Below, one piece after another: positions 1 to 12,541 of a DNA stretch of 64,000 nucleotides. The DNA is from Phallusia mammillata (Eukaryota; Chordata; Ascidiacea; Phlebobranchia; Ascidiidae), in the NCBI GenBank assembly GCA_003260075.1, contig QLIY01000132.1:108966-172965 (forward strand). Reading direction: 5' to 3'. The notes under the pieces were generated by a model. The model worked only from the letters and a program-made list of their open reading frames with translations. It did no database searches and was not told the origin of the DNA. The first letter of the stretch is position 1, and every line of letters begins with the position of its first letter. Made by a program: the position numbers and the translations under genes.

Positions 1-163
1 GTTTAGGTGGTCAAAAATCCGTTTTAAATCACTGGATAAATACGCGATTAATGTATCGATTCAGGAATCCGGCCCGCCAAGTACTTCATTTTCCCATATC
101 AGGCCCGCCGATTGGAGAAGTTGCCCGCCCCTGAGGTAGACTAACCGAATTTTCAGGACTAAC

Positions 164-899
164 CGAAAAGTCGATTTCTTTGAGATCGGCGAAAAGCTGT
201 TTCCACATCGTAATTCCCGTCTTTGGTATTTGACACATAACCGCCTTGTACTCAGATGAACTAATTAAACTTTGCCGCATGGATTTCCAGTTGTGGTGAA
301 GTCCTAAAACATATTCGTCAAACTTCAAAATTTGAAGCAATAATAATAAGGTTCATTATAGTCTTCATCCACCAAGCAATGAGCTGGGAGAATCTGGTTT
401 AAAGTTTTAATATCCTGTATTACAAATTTTGGGGCCAACCTAATAGGCTATTTAAAAACAAATACCACTGTATTGTTTCGTTCTTACCCAACTGTTTGCA
501 GTTTTCTTTGACTCTTGCTTTTCTTTCATCCATTCGATGTTTCATCCTTTTCATAAATTCCATATCTGTTTTATTTAATAACGAAACCGATACGAATGTT
601 TTAGGATCTTTAAGGATCGGCCCTGTAATTTTATGGACACTTTCAGTTTCTTCAGTAGCCGTTTTTGATTCGATTCTTTCCAATGCTTGATTATTTTCCT
701 CAACAGAATCTCTAAATTCGATTTCTACAAGAGAATCTTCAAGTTCTTGAGTTTGATGCTTTACTGAAACCAATACAGAGTCGAACATACTCCCGTAAAA
801 GGCCAACATAAGAACTGTAAATCCAGTCACCACAAAAACATGGTAAAATAATTTCTTCATTGCTTGTATAACCAGATCACCTTTCACACTCCAATACAA
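164..899 (-). CDS. Carbohydrate sulfotransferase-like protein, 5' part
   Basis: Two exons are visible: 488-899 (donor GTAAGA, phase 1) and about 164-303 (acceptor TTTTAG). The spliced reading frame stays open across the junction. The start is Met at 899 or, more likely, Met at 860, which is followed at once by a hydrophobic segment (LFYHVFVVTGFTVLMLAF) typical of a type II Golgi anchor. A charged stem with an NET sequon just beyond the first donor follows. Exon 2 carries CQIPKTGITMWK, which resembles the 5'-phosphosulfate-binding loop (PK.G.TNWK) that binds PAPS in HNK-1/CHST8-14-type Golgi sulfotransferases. The 3'-phosphate-binding motif and the rest of the domain are not seen and would lie beyond the left edge. 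The donor of exon 2 is uncertain (two GTTAGT sites, exon ending at 164 or about 145). The family assignment rests on one motif plus topology. Confidence 0.6.
341..390 (-). repeat. Dispersed repeat copy 1
   Basis: This stretch lies in the first intron of the sulfotransferase-like gene. Its reverse complement matches segments at 22501-22555 and 39517-39575 around the core TGGTGGATGAAGACT followed by AACCTTAT. Three copies in 64 kb suggest an interspersed repeat family. The full unit length cannot be set from three partial copies. Confidence 0.6.
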
Positions 900-3373
900 A
901 TCAAATACGTAATTGTTTGTAAAAGCTTTCTATAAGTTGTATCGATTGTACTGATTGTTAAGTAAATTCATCAGTTGTAAGATAGAAGTAAGTTTCCCGT
1001 TTCATGCAGCATCGTACAAATATACATAACAAATAAACTTTGAATTTGATGTTAGTCCAAATATTGTCAAAAAATGTTATACCAAATACAACTTAAATAT
1101 ACAGCTCCGCTTTTATCTTAACAGGCGTAAACAGAACAAGCATTCCTTTTGTGAATGCACTATAGTCGTTATGTGCCATGGCTGTTCGAAACAATGTGTG
1201 TCACTGTGCAGCTTATTAACGCAAAAGAATGAGATCTTTTTCCGGTGTTCTATTGTGCAAATATACATGTATTGCTGCGTGGCGGTTAATACCAGTGCTG
1301 GTTGGCAAAACATTATAAATGCGACGCTGTTGAAAACGTTGTTTGTACTTCCCACGCACCATCAATAACAACAACAGAACCAAGTATCGTTCACCAAAAA
1401 ATGTTGCTATATCCTGTACCCAAATCATGCTAATACTTAGCGCTTTATGATCTGAACATGTAAATGCCACAACTACTTCGGTATTCGTAGTTCCCCATCA
1501 AAAACACATAGTATTTAGTTGATCATAGTACGCCAGGCCTATTCATGGCGTAATACCAATTCAAGCCGGTCTCTCAAACATTCCCGTGTGCAAGGCGTAG
1601 AAGCCTGCGGTGGGATTTGAGACCACGAAAGGAGCCCTTCCGGGACTCCTGCACTACCAACTAAGCTGCACAAGCACCGTTTGCCTGCCTCGTATGTTAT
1701 AGTATGCCTTGATCACTGTTCTGCATAAACGCTTCAGGGCTGATCCCAGTATGAATGTATTTTCATCTTAGCTGCAGGTCTATTTGGTTGAAATTTGTGC
1801 ACTAACCTAAACGCACAAATGCAGCAATGCTTTGACCTTAAAAGCATGTCAGGTCACATGCATGTGTTTACGCGTAAAGCAGTGGTTAATCAGTGATGTT
1901 ATGTGCTTGGCCATATCGGTAGTAAACCGGTCGTAAACATATACGCGTGTTTCTGCGCATGTAAAGCACACATCGTGTTATGTACTTGTCCCTAACTGTC
2001 GTACACTCTCAACTAATCCGTATTTGATGACGTTTAATGGTCTTGTAGGTCAACATAAGTCCAAGTCCCATTACCTCGTTACGTAGCTTCACAATTAAAG
2101 AGTAATGACTGTCAGTTGGCCACATGTAGTGTGGATTTGATTCAGATACCTTGCAACAAAATCTGTCTTTCAGCGCCAACGGGTCGCAAAAACACCGAAA
2201 CTATTAATTTGTTAACCGAGCAAACTTATAAGTTATACGATCTACTAACGGTAATAAGAATTGTGTATATATTCAGTAAAGTTGGACTTGGAAGTCCAGA
2301 CCATTTAAAAAAAAATTATATCGTTGTAAAGATTTAAAGTTAGTCTATATTCCTATGTCAGGCCGGTTTCTGTTAATTATGATCTAATAGTTTTAATATT
2401 CCAGTTAATACAAATGTACCCGTCTGCTTACTAATATACGGCATAAATCAACGGTCACAAACCGTAAAAGTCATTGTCATGTTGATACAACAAGCAAATT
2501 GGCAAGCTGCATTTAAAATGTTGCCGGCACCCATTCTCTTACATCAGTTAACAAAAAAGCAGTAAAGTATATTTTTCTGTAAAAGACTTAATACGGTCAT
2601 TCCTAGATAAATGTTGGTCGTGTCCATACGCACAGAAATATATATTACTGGATCAAAGATATACATAGTGCATTGCAACAGTCATAGAGATGTGAAAGAA
2701 ATAGACATTTTTCAGCAAACTCTTTAGTAACAGGTTCAATAAAACAATATGTTTGACAAAATGAAATAAAAATTTGCTGACAATCGGTTTAAAAACTTCT
2801 ACACAGTTGACAAAAAGTTGTAAAACACAAAAAGGTAAAAGCTCTTAACAAAAACGAACAATCGTTATGGTATCCATTGGAAAGTAAGAGACACGACATG
2901 CAACAGCAGATACAGACTTTATAATTTCGTAATAAAAATATTTCTCATGCACAGATCCTGTAACCTAATACAAGCATATTGAGCATGCGTGTGTTAATGC
3001 ATTAGAGAAACCTTGTCCACAAAGCTATTTCTTATTACAATGCAGGTTTTAATTTCTTGTCAATACCGTGATTTCTTACTGCAAAAAGTTGTTTATTCTT
3101 TCAAACTTGTGGGGTAAGTCACACTTTTTATACCGAAGCGATGATCAGACCATTTCTTAACCGTTTAGGTTGAAAAATATAATTCATACTTGTTTAATGT
3201 AGGGTGGTTGAGTTTAAGGACAAATTTTATCGTGCGGATTTGAGAAACACTAAGAAAAAGAATACAAGAAGTGTGTACCTATGTTTGTACGTTATTATTA
3301 ATATCAAAAGTTTGTTATAAAATTCAATATAATAGTATTAACACAATGCACATAAAACTGCTTTAAATAACAG
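900..3373. other. Intergenic, no gene seen
   Basis: No open frame here has splice support or recognisable protein content. The stretch holds one tRNA-related SINE head at 1603-1675 and its tail-like palindromic segment at about 1519-1556. The remainder is AT-rich sequence without clear structure. Confidence 0.5.
1519..1675 (-). repeat. tRNA-derived SINE fragment
   Basis: Read on the minus strand, 1675-1603 folds like a decayed tRNA. A 7-bp acceptor stem (GCTTGTG with CGCAGGC, allowing G-U pairs) encloses an A-box-like GCTTAGTTGGTAGTGC and a B-box-like GGTCTCAAATCCCACC. The anticodon loop has nine bases, so it is not a functional tRNA. The tail carries a short palindromic block (GCCAGGCCTATT near 1523) that recurs near 5842 and 35165. 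Pol III SINE origin is inferred from the box A and box B layout. Confidence 0.6.
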
Positions 3374-5453
3374 TTACTCTGTCATCGAACGCAACACAAA
3401 GAACATAGTCAAAATGAGTGCGCCGATAGAGGGCAGCAAAGCGGCTGTCCCGCAACAGAGGGCAATATCTGTTTTTGGTCTCACTGGACCAGTTGCATTG
3501 AACTCACTAGGAAAATTAAATCTCGTTGTATTGGTGACGTATTTCCTGAAAGCAGTTGGACATTGGGGTTTTGCTGAAAATTAAAAATATATTTTAGATA
3601 CGATACAAACTTTGTTTAAAGTTACTTTGTCCTGTAGCTGCAATGTTTGTAGGACAAAGGATTCGCCACTCTTGATATAAAAACTGAAAAAAGAGTTGAT
3701 GAAACTCTATATTTTGAACTATCCAATTCGTTAAAAATGGACATTGCCCAAATACGAAATCTAATAAAGATGATAACCAGGAGAAATTAAACATGCCTAT
3801 TGCAACACAATATATTACAAAGGTTTTAAACAAGTACGTGTTTGCGTCTTTAAAGGCCAGTTAAACTTTTATAATCCAAAACATTAAAAATAAAAAAATG
3901 CTGCATCTGAAATTGACACGTTTTCAGCTGATCAATTAAAACTTACAAATGTTTTTTGGAACAATAAGACAATCAAGGACTCGGTCGGTGGCTGTAGGGA
4001 GAAAGAATGGGGTGTAGAACTCATTGTTGTTCACTTTGAAAGACGAGTCAAGTTCCGATTGGTCGTAGTATCTAAATTCAAAGTAAAGGTGGTAGTATCA
4101 ACAGAGCAAAGGTATGACTCTTTTTGAGCAGAGGTAAGTTTCATCACGTTAAAAGCAAAAATATTAAACAGTAAACAATACATTTTATTGCAAACGCTCT
4201 TGAACAACGCAATTGTAACGATCAGCAAAAACGTCCAACAATTGTTAATGACAACAACAATTAACAAACTTTTGCAACTAAAACGTTTTGAGTTTGCCTG
4301 AGCAACTTTGTTAACTCCTGCTCCCATATCTTTAAACTTCAACACAGTCAAAATAAAAGATCAACGAGACAGATACTGATTACACATAGAATATTCTGTA
4401 GTATAAGTATAAGAGATATGAGCAGGATAGGTATTTAAGTGGAAAACTTACATGTAGGCAGACTGGTAAGATGGAGCGGTTCTGTATGTTCTGTATCGTG
4501 GCCTCGTCAAAAACAAGACGCTTGCAACAATAATCGTGCTTCTTACCGGTAACCTACAGAAAAGGTTTGGTAAAAATGCTTCAGTCTGTTTATGAAAAAA
4601 GAGAAAACTGTTGGAAGTATGTTGAAAATTAGGTACTATGTCACTTCAATGTTCTACTTGACTCTGCGGAAACACTTTGTTGTTACAATACTGACAAATT
4701 GGCCAGATCTTAAGACCTTAAATAGCTGTAAGCGAGTGAAGGTGAACACAAGAAGAGTAAGTAGGTTGAGTTGAGTTTGTTTTGCTCAGTCAAAGAAAAG
4801 ATAGCAGCACAGTTACAATAAGACATGACCAAGCCGGAGATAGCTTTGCAATGTTAAAACGTTGTAGACTGTAGAGCATAAATAGTTGAAGGCACAATCG
4901 GTGGGTGACGCCAAAACGCATTGTATAGCTACAGTGCACCGTATTATAAAGCGCTATGTGGCGGGAGTTCACAAGAAAGTACGTTCGGCGCGGTGTGAGT
5001 ATATACGACTTGGAGGAAACGTTGGTGGGATCAACAGAGGGCATCCCAAAAACTTACCATCCAATTAGCTTCCAATGCAGCATGCATGGTATTGTGGAAT
5101 GGATGATTTCAATTTTTACTGTTTAGAATTTATTTTGCGATATTAAGGTCGGATTGTTCAGTTGCATAGCCGACTTAAAAGCTCTGCGTTAGTTTTGGTG
5201 CCATGTTTATGATAAATTGTAAGGACAGGTATGTGTTTTTTTTTTAAATCTAGCAGCAGTATTTTCAAAGAAATTTTTAGAATGCAATTAAATATACATG
5301 CTAATGAAAATTTCTGCTTTATCAACGAAATTAATCGTGATCAAATGCCCAAGTCATGGTGACAAGAGAGTAAAGGCGCCGTTATGTTAAATATCATTTG
5401 CTTGAGTTCGTATTGGATAATTCCACTAACCTGGACTTTGAACCTCCCTTGTA

Positions 5454-5550
<97 letters not shown>

Positions 5551-5689
5551 TACGTGAACCTCCACGACCACGCGATCCACCACCACGTGACCCTCCACCT
5601 CTTCCTCCGCGTGCGAGGGCGACCTGGAGATGTTCACCCAGCAATAAGATGCAAACCAAAACAACACACAAAGTTCCTATACGAGCCAT
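3374..5689 (-). CDS. Secreted/membrane RG-rich glycoprotein, Shadoo-like layout
   Basis: Four exons chain with matching phases: 5431-5689 (phase 2 out), 4452-4553, 3947-4071 (phase 1 out) and 3374-3573 (TAA). Exon 1 starts at Met 5689, directly after an acceptor-like TTTGTCTTAG. It encodes a signal peptide (MARIGTLCVVLVCILLLGEH, likely cut after VALA) and an RGG/GSRGG repeat. A 95-C placeholder (5455-5549) interrupts exon 1, so the apparent polyglycine is not real. Beyond the gap come Gly/Lys/Ser residues, a short hydrophobic run (STIIVASVLFL), a Tyr/Arg-rich stretch, two lone Cys (in DCLIV and PQC), NTT and NAT sequons, then a CC pair and a hydrophobic C-terminal segment ending in RSMTE, which could be a membrane anchor or a GPI signal. 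About 195 residues plus the gap. I do not recognise the family. Shadoo/prion-type domain order is an analogy only. Confidence 0.72.
5455..5549. other. 95-C run, probable gap placeholder inside an exon
   Basis: An uninterrupted run of 95 C's sits inside exon 1 of the RG-rich gene. The minus-strand frame on one side (GSRGRGGSRT) and the fragment on the other (GYKGGSKS) are both Gly-rich, so true sequence rich in Gly codons is probably missing here. Similar long runs occur at 7295-7346, 9642-9731 and 33677-33731. Confidence 0.7.
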
Positions 5690-7294
5690 CTAAGACAAAC
5701 CACAAATAAATTCCAGTTACACTTTTAGATTCATCATGTTAGTACAGTGGTTATCAAACTGTGGTACATATGTCAACGGACAGTAGCGCTATCACAGAGA
5801 AATTAGCAGTACCTGCAAAATGCTGCTGCAATCATAATGCGCCCAGCCTATTAAAGGCGTTATACCCAGTTTTTTTTAAGGTTTGGTTTGGGTGACCGCT
5901 AAGTAGTTTTAAGAGACCTCAAGTGTTTCATTTAAATACCAAAAAATAGCCATATTTGCTTAAACGAATTATTTATTAGGCTACTGGCAATTTTGGGAAA
6001 CCGCTGGAGAAATTTGGGGGACCGTTTCGGTCTATACTTATTTCAAGCCATATCAAGAATTGATGCTTAACTGACTCAACTGATCACCCCTGATTTTTTT
6101 GCAGAATCAATGTCTAGGAAGCTTATAGGGAATGCTAATATGCTGGTTTCATAAATTAGCTAGTGTAGGTGGTATACAGCGATAACAAACGTCGCCAGGT
6201 ACGAAATCAGTATATGTTTAAAAACCATTACGTTAAAAGAATGGAACTCTCAAAAAGTGGTGAAATTTTTGCGTTTTTATGATGTCGCTTACTGGAAAAG
6301 GCAGTTACGAACGTTATTGTCCGACAAACTTGGTGAAAAGCAAATTTTTCATTTGCCTGGATATATTAAGTTTGGTTTCACAATACGGTCCTGTAGAAAT
6401 GTTTGTAGTGGATGTGATGTGGAAACTAATTTGCTACAAATTAAATAACAAATTTTTCAATATGACAAATAAAATTAATTATCGCTTGAGACAAAAAAGG
6501 ATCAACTTTCCATTACAGCTAAAAAGCAAATTCCATTAGTTAAAGATCGAGTACTTTTCTAAACGTTGATATCGATTGTAAAGCACTTTTTACCTAAAAA
6601 GTCGCCCGAACGCTTTAAAAACTGAATAATTTACAAGAAATTGATACATCTGACAGGAAGCTTCAAATAAAGAGGCCGAAATCAGAAGACAGCGATTTAA
6701 AATGTAAAAAAGTCTGATGAATTTAATTTGTTTTCGCATGATAAATCACGAATATGGAATTTTTTGCTGATTAATGTTACGAGCATGAATATGACGTGAC
6801 AAATCCAAGCCTTTTGTTACCCAAAAAACACGTTGATTGGCATGTCGGCATTCTCGCTGTTGTGATAAATATTTCATGGGGCCTTCGTCACTATTACTAC
6901 AAGCCAGTGTCTGCACCAATGACTTTCAGTATCACTGTAAACATTGAATCCCAGTACAAAACCTTTTGTTGTATACCTCTATTAGGAAACTATATTTTTA
7001 GGCTACATATTTTTTTGTGGTGTGGTCAACAAAACAGAACTACGAGTTCAACATTTTTAAGGCGACGAGTATCTAACTTTAAATGGCTTAAAACTTAAAT
7101 GGAATTTACACGCTTTTGTACGTAATGGACCTAAAAAAGACACATCATGTATTAGGCCTACACGGTGATAGTTGAACAGACTAATACTTAAATAAACGGG
7201 ATAATAGTATGCATGAATACCAAAGGGTTCCATTTGGCAATGCTTTTGTTTTCAATGCCATTTTGCCCTTTTCGGGTGCAAACTTCTGTTGCCG

Positions 7295-7346
<52 letters not shown>

Positions 7347-9375
7347 ACATGACCGAAACTACAGTCATGAGTGCGTGATCGGGCTTGCTATACGTCAGTC
7401 ATTATTCTACCACGTTTTCTTGGCGTCTATTAGTCTTCTACCCCAATAAAGCGCACGACTTCCGAAAATAAACCAGTGTACAAAACCAATGCTATATGTC
7501 AGTACTGACAGTCACAACATTTTTGAGGAGAATTTGTTCAATTGTTTAGAATTGAAAATATTTTCCAAGTAACAAAATCACTTGATAAATTTACATAGAA
7601 CATATATATTTTGCCCAACTAGCATCTTAAGTTCCCATAAAACCACAGGATAAAACAAACTAAACGATGAATAGTGTAATTAGTAATTAAATCATAACAG
7701 TAATGCGGACACCAGTTTCGGCAACCAGAAATCCCTTTAATAAACATCGCATAGTACCATTGGCAAACGAAAGCTAAACTCAACTAAAACGAATTAGCTA
7801 TTATAAGGTGAAGATATTCTGCACAAACGTGCTTTTGAATACCCAAACAAGCACTAAATACACTGCCTACGTAATCCAGTCCACCAACACAATTGCGCTG
7901 TGCTGTGCTTTTAAATTAAACAACTGTGCTTTATTGATTTGAGCATCGATTTAGCATTAATGATGCCAAACAATCCCCCAACATGAACCATATTTTCTAT
8001 TTACCGTTTTCTAAACCTGTTAGCAAAGCAAGCAAGTCAGTCAGGGTAATGCAGCTTGTCCAGGATTTCCTGTATAAATGCTACAAGCAAGCACATAACA
8101 ATTGACAACTCTAGCAGCTCGTATGAGTGAATGTTGTTTCAGCAGGTCAGACTGCGGTTTTGCTAGCTTTCGTTTTCGCCAATTTTAAAGCAAATACCAA
8201 CTGTAACATTTTGCACTCGACAGACAGCATTTATATACTGGTTGATTAATTATATAACCTCTGATTAACTGCCAATGTGGTATACCACGCCCCGAGGCAA
8301 AACAACGCACGCGTCTCCATTCTCTTGCGTTGTGAATTCGATTGAACGCATCGAAAAGAAAAAAGGGGAGTTGCTGCGTGTGTGTGACGTCATAAGTCTG
8401 CATGTTTTGCTTTGTTGTGAACAGTCGCGTTGAATTTCTTTTTCTGAGCATTCGTGTCTTAGGAAAGCGCCAGAGCCCAGAATAATTATCACCAGTATAC
8501 ATGCTTTGATGCTTTATCCGTGTTTCAAACAATGGATTTATAAAAATGCTTTGAGAGTTTTGCCGATAAACATAGTTTTCATTTCGGCATGGACGTAATA
8601 AAATGTTTTGCACGATCTCATTAGTCATAACGTTCTGTCATAAACACATTGGCCAATTTTTTTAAACAGTCGCAAATAGAAATCTCTTTAATAGCTATGC
8701 TAATTTACACACTCACAATAATGATCATTTAGTAATCTAAAGCATGTGACACACATTCTGACAGTTTGCACATGAAGACCAAAACGATTGGTTATTTTTT
8801 AAAACCAATACAAAACCAAGCCTAAACCAACGTATAAAATATTTTCTCTTGGGGACTGACCGTTAAATAGGCTATCTGACGAAAACGCCCCAACACAGGC
8901 ATTTATATCATGTGTGCTGGGCGGCTAGACACATAAAATTTTCCATAAAATTTTCCATAAAATGTTTCGTGTGACGCAGAATCACGTGAAATCTCGAAAG
9001 GTATCTTCACAAACCTGATTTTATGAAAAAAACATAAAAATTCCACTCGGTTTTAGATCAGAAATAAACACAAAAGTGAAAATTGTTTACCTTTTCTCAT
9101 AAGTATTGTTTTGCTTTTAAACCTATACAGATACAATTAGCCGCTTAAAAAGTAGTGACCTATTTACCCCGAAATCGATGCCATATGTCCTATTGTTGAC
9201 CGGGATCGTTATAAGCTACAAGTTAAATAGCAAACCGGCGTTTAAAGTTACAATTCTGACGGTATATTGCTGTACCACGTCAGTTTCGCTCTTATGTTTT
9301 AAGGGAAAACTTGATATTCAAGTGCGTGATGATTTGACAAAGAAATTCTTTTTGAAAATTTTTCCACTTACTAAA
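5690..9375. other. Intergenic, no gene seen
   Basis: There is no spliced or unspliced coding sequence I can support. It contains a copy of the SINE-tail palindrome near 5840-5872, a 52-C placeholder at 7295-7346 and otherwise AT-rich unique-looking sequence. The open frames near 6257-6539, 6796-7098 and 8185-8628 lack splice, domain or composition support. Confidence 0.45.
7295..7346. other. 52-C run, probable gap placeholder
   Basis: An uninterrupted C run between unrelated AT-rich flanks, with no duplicated flanks. It creates a false polyproline frame on the plus strand. It is interpreted as a filled gap by analogy with the other runs in this window. Confidence 0.6.
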
Positions 9376-9639
9376 CAGGGGTGTCCAACCTCTTTGGCCA
9401 AAAGGCCACATGCGGTTTACGAATGATTGCGCGGGCCACTTGAGTGTTTACTGCTAATTTGTAATCTTAAAATGGCTGTCCACATGCATGTCCACTTTTC
9501 TTAGTATATTCTGTTAGCGTTACTTGCTTTTCGTTTCTTATTTGGCATAATCTATATAGCTGCAGAGTGCGTAAGATATTTCACTGCTGAATGCGTTTTG
9601 TGCGATTGTTTGATATCAGATGTACAACAATGAAGCAAG

Positions 9640-9732
<93 letters not shown>

Positions 9733-10586
9733 AATAAATTCGGCCGAATCAACCGAATCATTTATGACTTCACGCGAAGTCGTACGCTACGCGGTTGACA
9801 TGATAAAATGTTTATCTACCAGGCAACTAGTACAGAATAGTTGTGTTTCGTCCTCATTTTTGTTCTGTGGGGTTTATAATTGCCTCGAGCATGATTGGCA
9901 ATCTGCCAATGAATCACAAATTTTTTTGACTACAGTGAGAAAAACAATAATGTGTTGGAAAAGATAAAAAATGACGCGATTTTCGTTATGTTTGGGCTTT
10001 TGAAAGATTATGTGGTACCTTAATAAGCAAAAAAGACACGTTTAACGCTTTGAATTTGTGTTCGGAAAAGATTCGCTTTCGGCCGAATCGCAACAAATTA
10101 TTCGGCCGAAACCGAATCTTTGCAAAAATGACCGATTCGGCCGAATAAATTCGGCAAACCGAATATTCGGTACATCTCTAGTATTAACTGACTCTTGAAG
10201 CAATAGTAAGATTGTGGACGTAACAATGCAGAAATTGTGATGTGAACAATGTGCATTGTGAAGCAATAGAAGTAACTTGAACAGTTGAGTATTACCCTAT
10301 TAACAAAGAAATAAAGCAAACAATAAATGCCAATCCTCGAAAGATCGCCATAAATTGGGCAGGCGTTAAATTTTATTTTATTTACTTTTTTGACTCTACC
10401 GGGGACGAATCCCGATCAGGGTTTTTTATGTCTGAATATGGGTCAGGCGCGCCGGATCATTCGGCCAAGTTCCTGCCCTGGCGTTAAAGTTCATGATATA
10501 AGTCATTTCGAAAAATACCGCGCGGACCACTCAGAACCTTCCTGCGGGCCACATGTCGCCCGCGGGCCACGGGTTGGTCACCCCAG
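9376..10586. mobile_element. hAT-like nonautonomous element with nested insertion
   Basis: The left end caggggtgtccaacc is matched by an inverted right end (gggttggtcaccccag). The flanks ttactaaa and tactaaga look like a degenerate 8-bp target duplication. Inside is a 90-C placeholder and, directly after it, sequence rich in ATTCGGCCGAAT (9732 to about 10182) that ends in an inverted terminal motif (gaatattcggtacatctct). That inner piece looks like a second nested hAT-type element whose left end fell into the gap. No transposase is present. Confidence 0.6.
9642..9731. other. 90-C run, probable gap placeholder
   Basis: Uninterrupted C's fall at the expected left terminus of the inner ATTCGGCCGAAT-rich element. 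The missing terminus suggests that real sequence was lost here and replaced. The polyglycine and polyproline frames read through it are artefacts. Confidence 0.65.
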
Positions 10587-12541
10587 TACTAAGACTAAAC
10601 AATAACATTGCCTCACCGTTTTAAGACATGACGTTTTTAAGTGTATAAAACGTTTTTAACCGAAGCTTATGCTTTGCTGAAATATTCAGCTTGGACCGCG
10701 AATGTATCCAGCCTCGCTAAAGTACTTAACTAGTTCTCTTTGCTAATAACCCGTTTGCCTCCTAAGTATGTTAACCATTTTATACACTGACCCCGTATTG
10801 GTTCAAATTTGGACAAAGAAAAGGCTTTGTAATGTGCCAATTGCCTATATGTGATTGCTCAACTAAGTTAGTTATAAATGATTTCAGCGAAAAAATTAAA
10901 ACTTTAAATTTATTGCAGTATGTAATAACAAACGCAGATCAATAGACTTTACCTACACTTTGTCTTGATTGATCTACGATTGTGTTGAAGTGGTTCTTCA
11001 TAAGCCTACATTTGCAATGACGGACTTTTGTTGTAGCTGGGTCAAAGTTAAATAAGCTGTTGTTGCCAGGCAAATTGTATCAACATTTATTGCTTTTCCA
11101 TCAGATAACGGACGATTCAAAGTTAGTTTTTATGACGTTGGAAAGATGTATGACTATACCGCACAAGTATGTGTCAAACCTTTTGTAAAATTTTCCACAA
11201 GCGTAGACATTTTTTCGCTTTTTTCACAAGAACAAGTTCTGTGTAAGTCATGGTTGAAGCAAAGCGACAACACAGTTTGTAATTTTAAATGCGCGTGCCT
11301 TCAAGAAAATCTTAAATAATTCAGAACCTTTCCAGGCCACACAGGTGTTCTGTTACGACAAATGAACGAAGCAAGCTTACACCAGCTCGCTGCCAAGGCC
11401 TTACGTCACCCCAACGCATATTGCTTGCTACTTTATGCAAAAAATACATTCCGGTCATTGTGCAAACTTTATTGACACTTTTTTAGTGCAAATCAATGGA
11501 TCGAACTTTGCCCACAGTGACAAAATGAAACTTACTAATCCATTCCAGCGGATTTTTTTTACATATTTTAATATTTTTCTGCAGGATTTGTTTTTAAAAC
11601 ACTTGTTACGACTAAACCGCTCGAAGGAAACAGAATGTTATAGGCCATCCAAATGTTTTGGCACCACCAAAATGTCAGGTTTATGCCGAGTTGCTTCCTT
11701 GTTTAACGTAATGCCAATTTTCCATGACGTTTTGTGGTTGCGTTGTGTGACACTGCTTAGAATGCCAGCTAACTTTAGTTCAATTACAAGCGCTTGTATT
11801 TAATAAAACCATTTTGGCCGGTCCTAATATCCCCAATTTGAAACACACTCCTAAGGTAATCATACAGCCAGCATTTTTGGTGCATCTTTTCTACGATTTG
11901 AAAAGTTGCTTTGCTACGCCAATACGCAATGCATGTCAGCAGATTTAAGAGTACTGGCATTCGGTGATAGCACGCTTATCGGCATCTTTTCTCTGGAAGT
12001 GCAACTTGTGTAAACTCCCCGCAGTTGTTAGACTTGCTAACATTCACCGTCCAGACCATGAACCTTGCATAGCTGCAAAATAAAGAAATACTATTTTTTA
12101 AGTGCTTAGCACAAAATCTTATGCACTAGCTATGGACTGATAACATATCGCATACATCAAAGTTACTTTGACGTGGCAGGTGTTTAACAAAAGCCTGTGT
12201 TTAATTTACTAACTTACGCCTACGGCTTCATATAAATGTTGGGAAATAAATTTTTGATATTTCAATAGTATACTGGTACTTGCTACACATTTCTTGAAGT
12301 TTGAAACTATTTAAAAGGAAGCATAGGACCCCATTAACATTGTAACAACCCCACGTTAATTTCCGCCAGCAACTTGGTTGGTTGCAACATCACTGAAGCG
12401 TAACAATGCCCAATATGCGTAACAGTGTAATTGGAATGCCATTGTTTGGTAGTAACAATTAGCACAATGTAACGTTCATTTTGCTGTACTGTGTAGCAGA
12501 GTAAGGTGGGTTAAGTTGTTACTTTTATAAAACTGTCACCA
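10587..12541. other. Intergenic, upstream region of the 12.5 kb gene
   Basis: I see no gene here. The 122-codon open frame at 11435-11803 has no domain or splice support. The last few hundred bases precede the start codon at 12542 and would include its promoter. No TATA box or other site stands out with confidence. Confidence 0.4.

Noticed and set aside
5059..5116. Possible extra exon of the RG-rich gene with donor GTAAGT at 5058
   Set aside because: It can be read in frame after exon 1, but its exit phase (2) would be equally compatible with skipping, its content (SKIEIIHSTIPCMLHWKLIG) is unlike its neighbours and its acceptor is poor. A cassette exon is possible but not claimed.
5341..5667. 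Glycine-rich and proline-rich frames over C runs (also 7213-7449, 9552-9967, 33609-33806)
   Set aside because: The homopolymers appear to be gap placeholders, so these translations are artefacts.
8385..8392. Palindromic CRE-like TGACGTCA; similar hits near 21437, 34750 and 41834
   Set aside because: A few hits of an 8-mer in 64 kb are not far from chance, and none sits at a supported promoter.
8185..8628. 147-codon minus frame
   Set aside because: No signal peptide, domain or neighbouring exon; composition looks random.
11435..11803. 122-codon plus frame
   Set aside because: No domain, splice or composition support.
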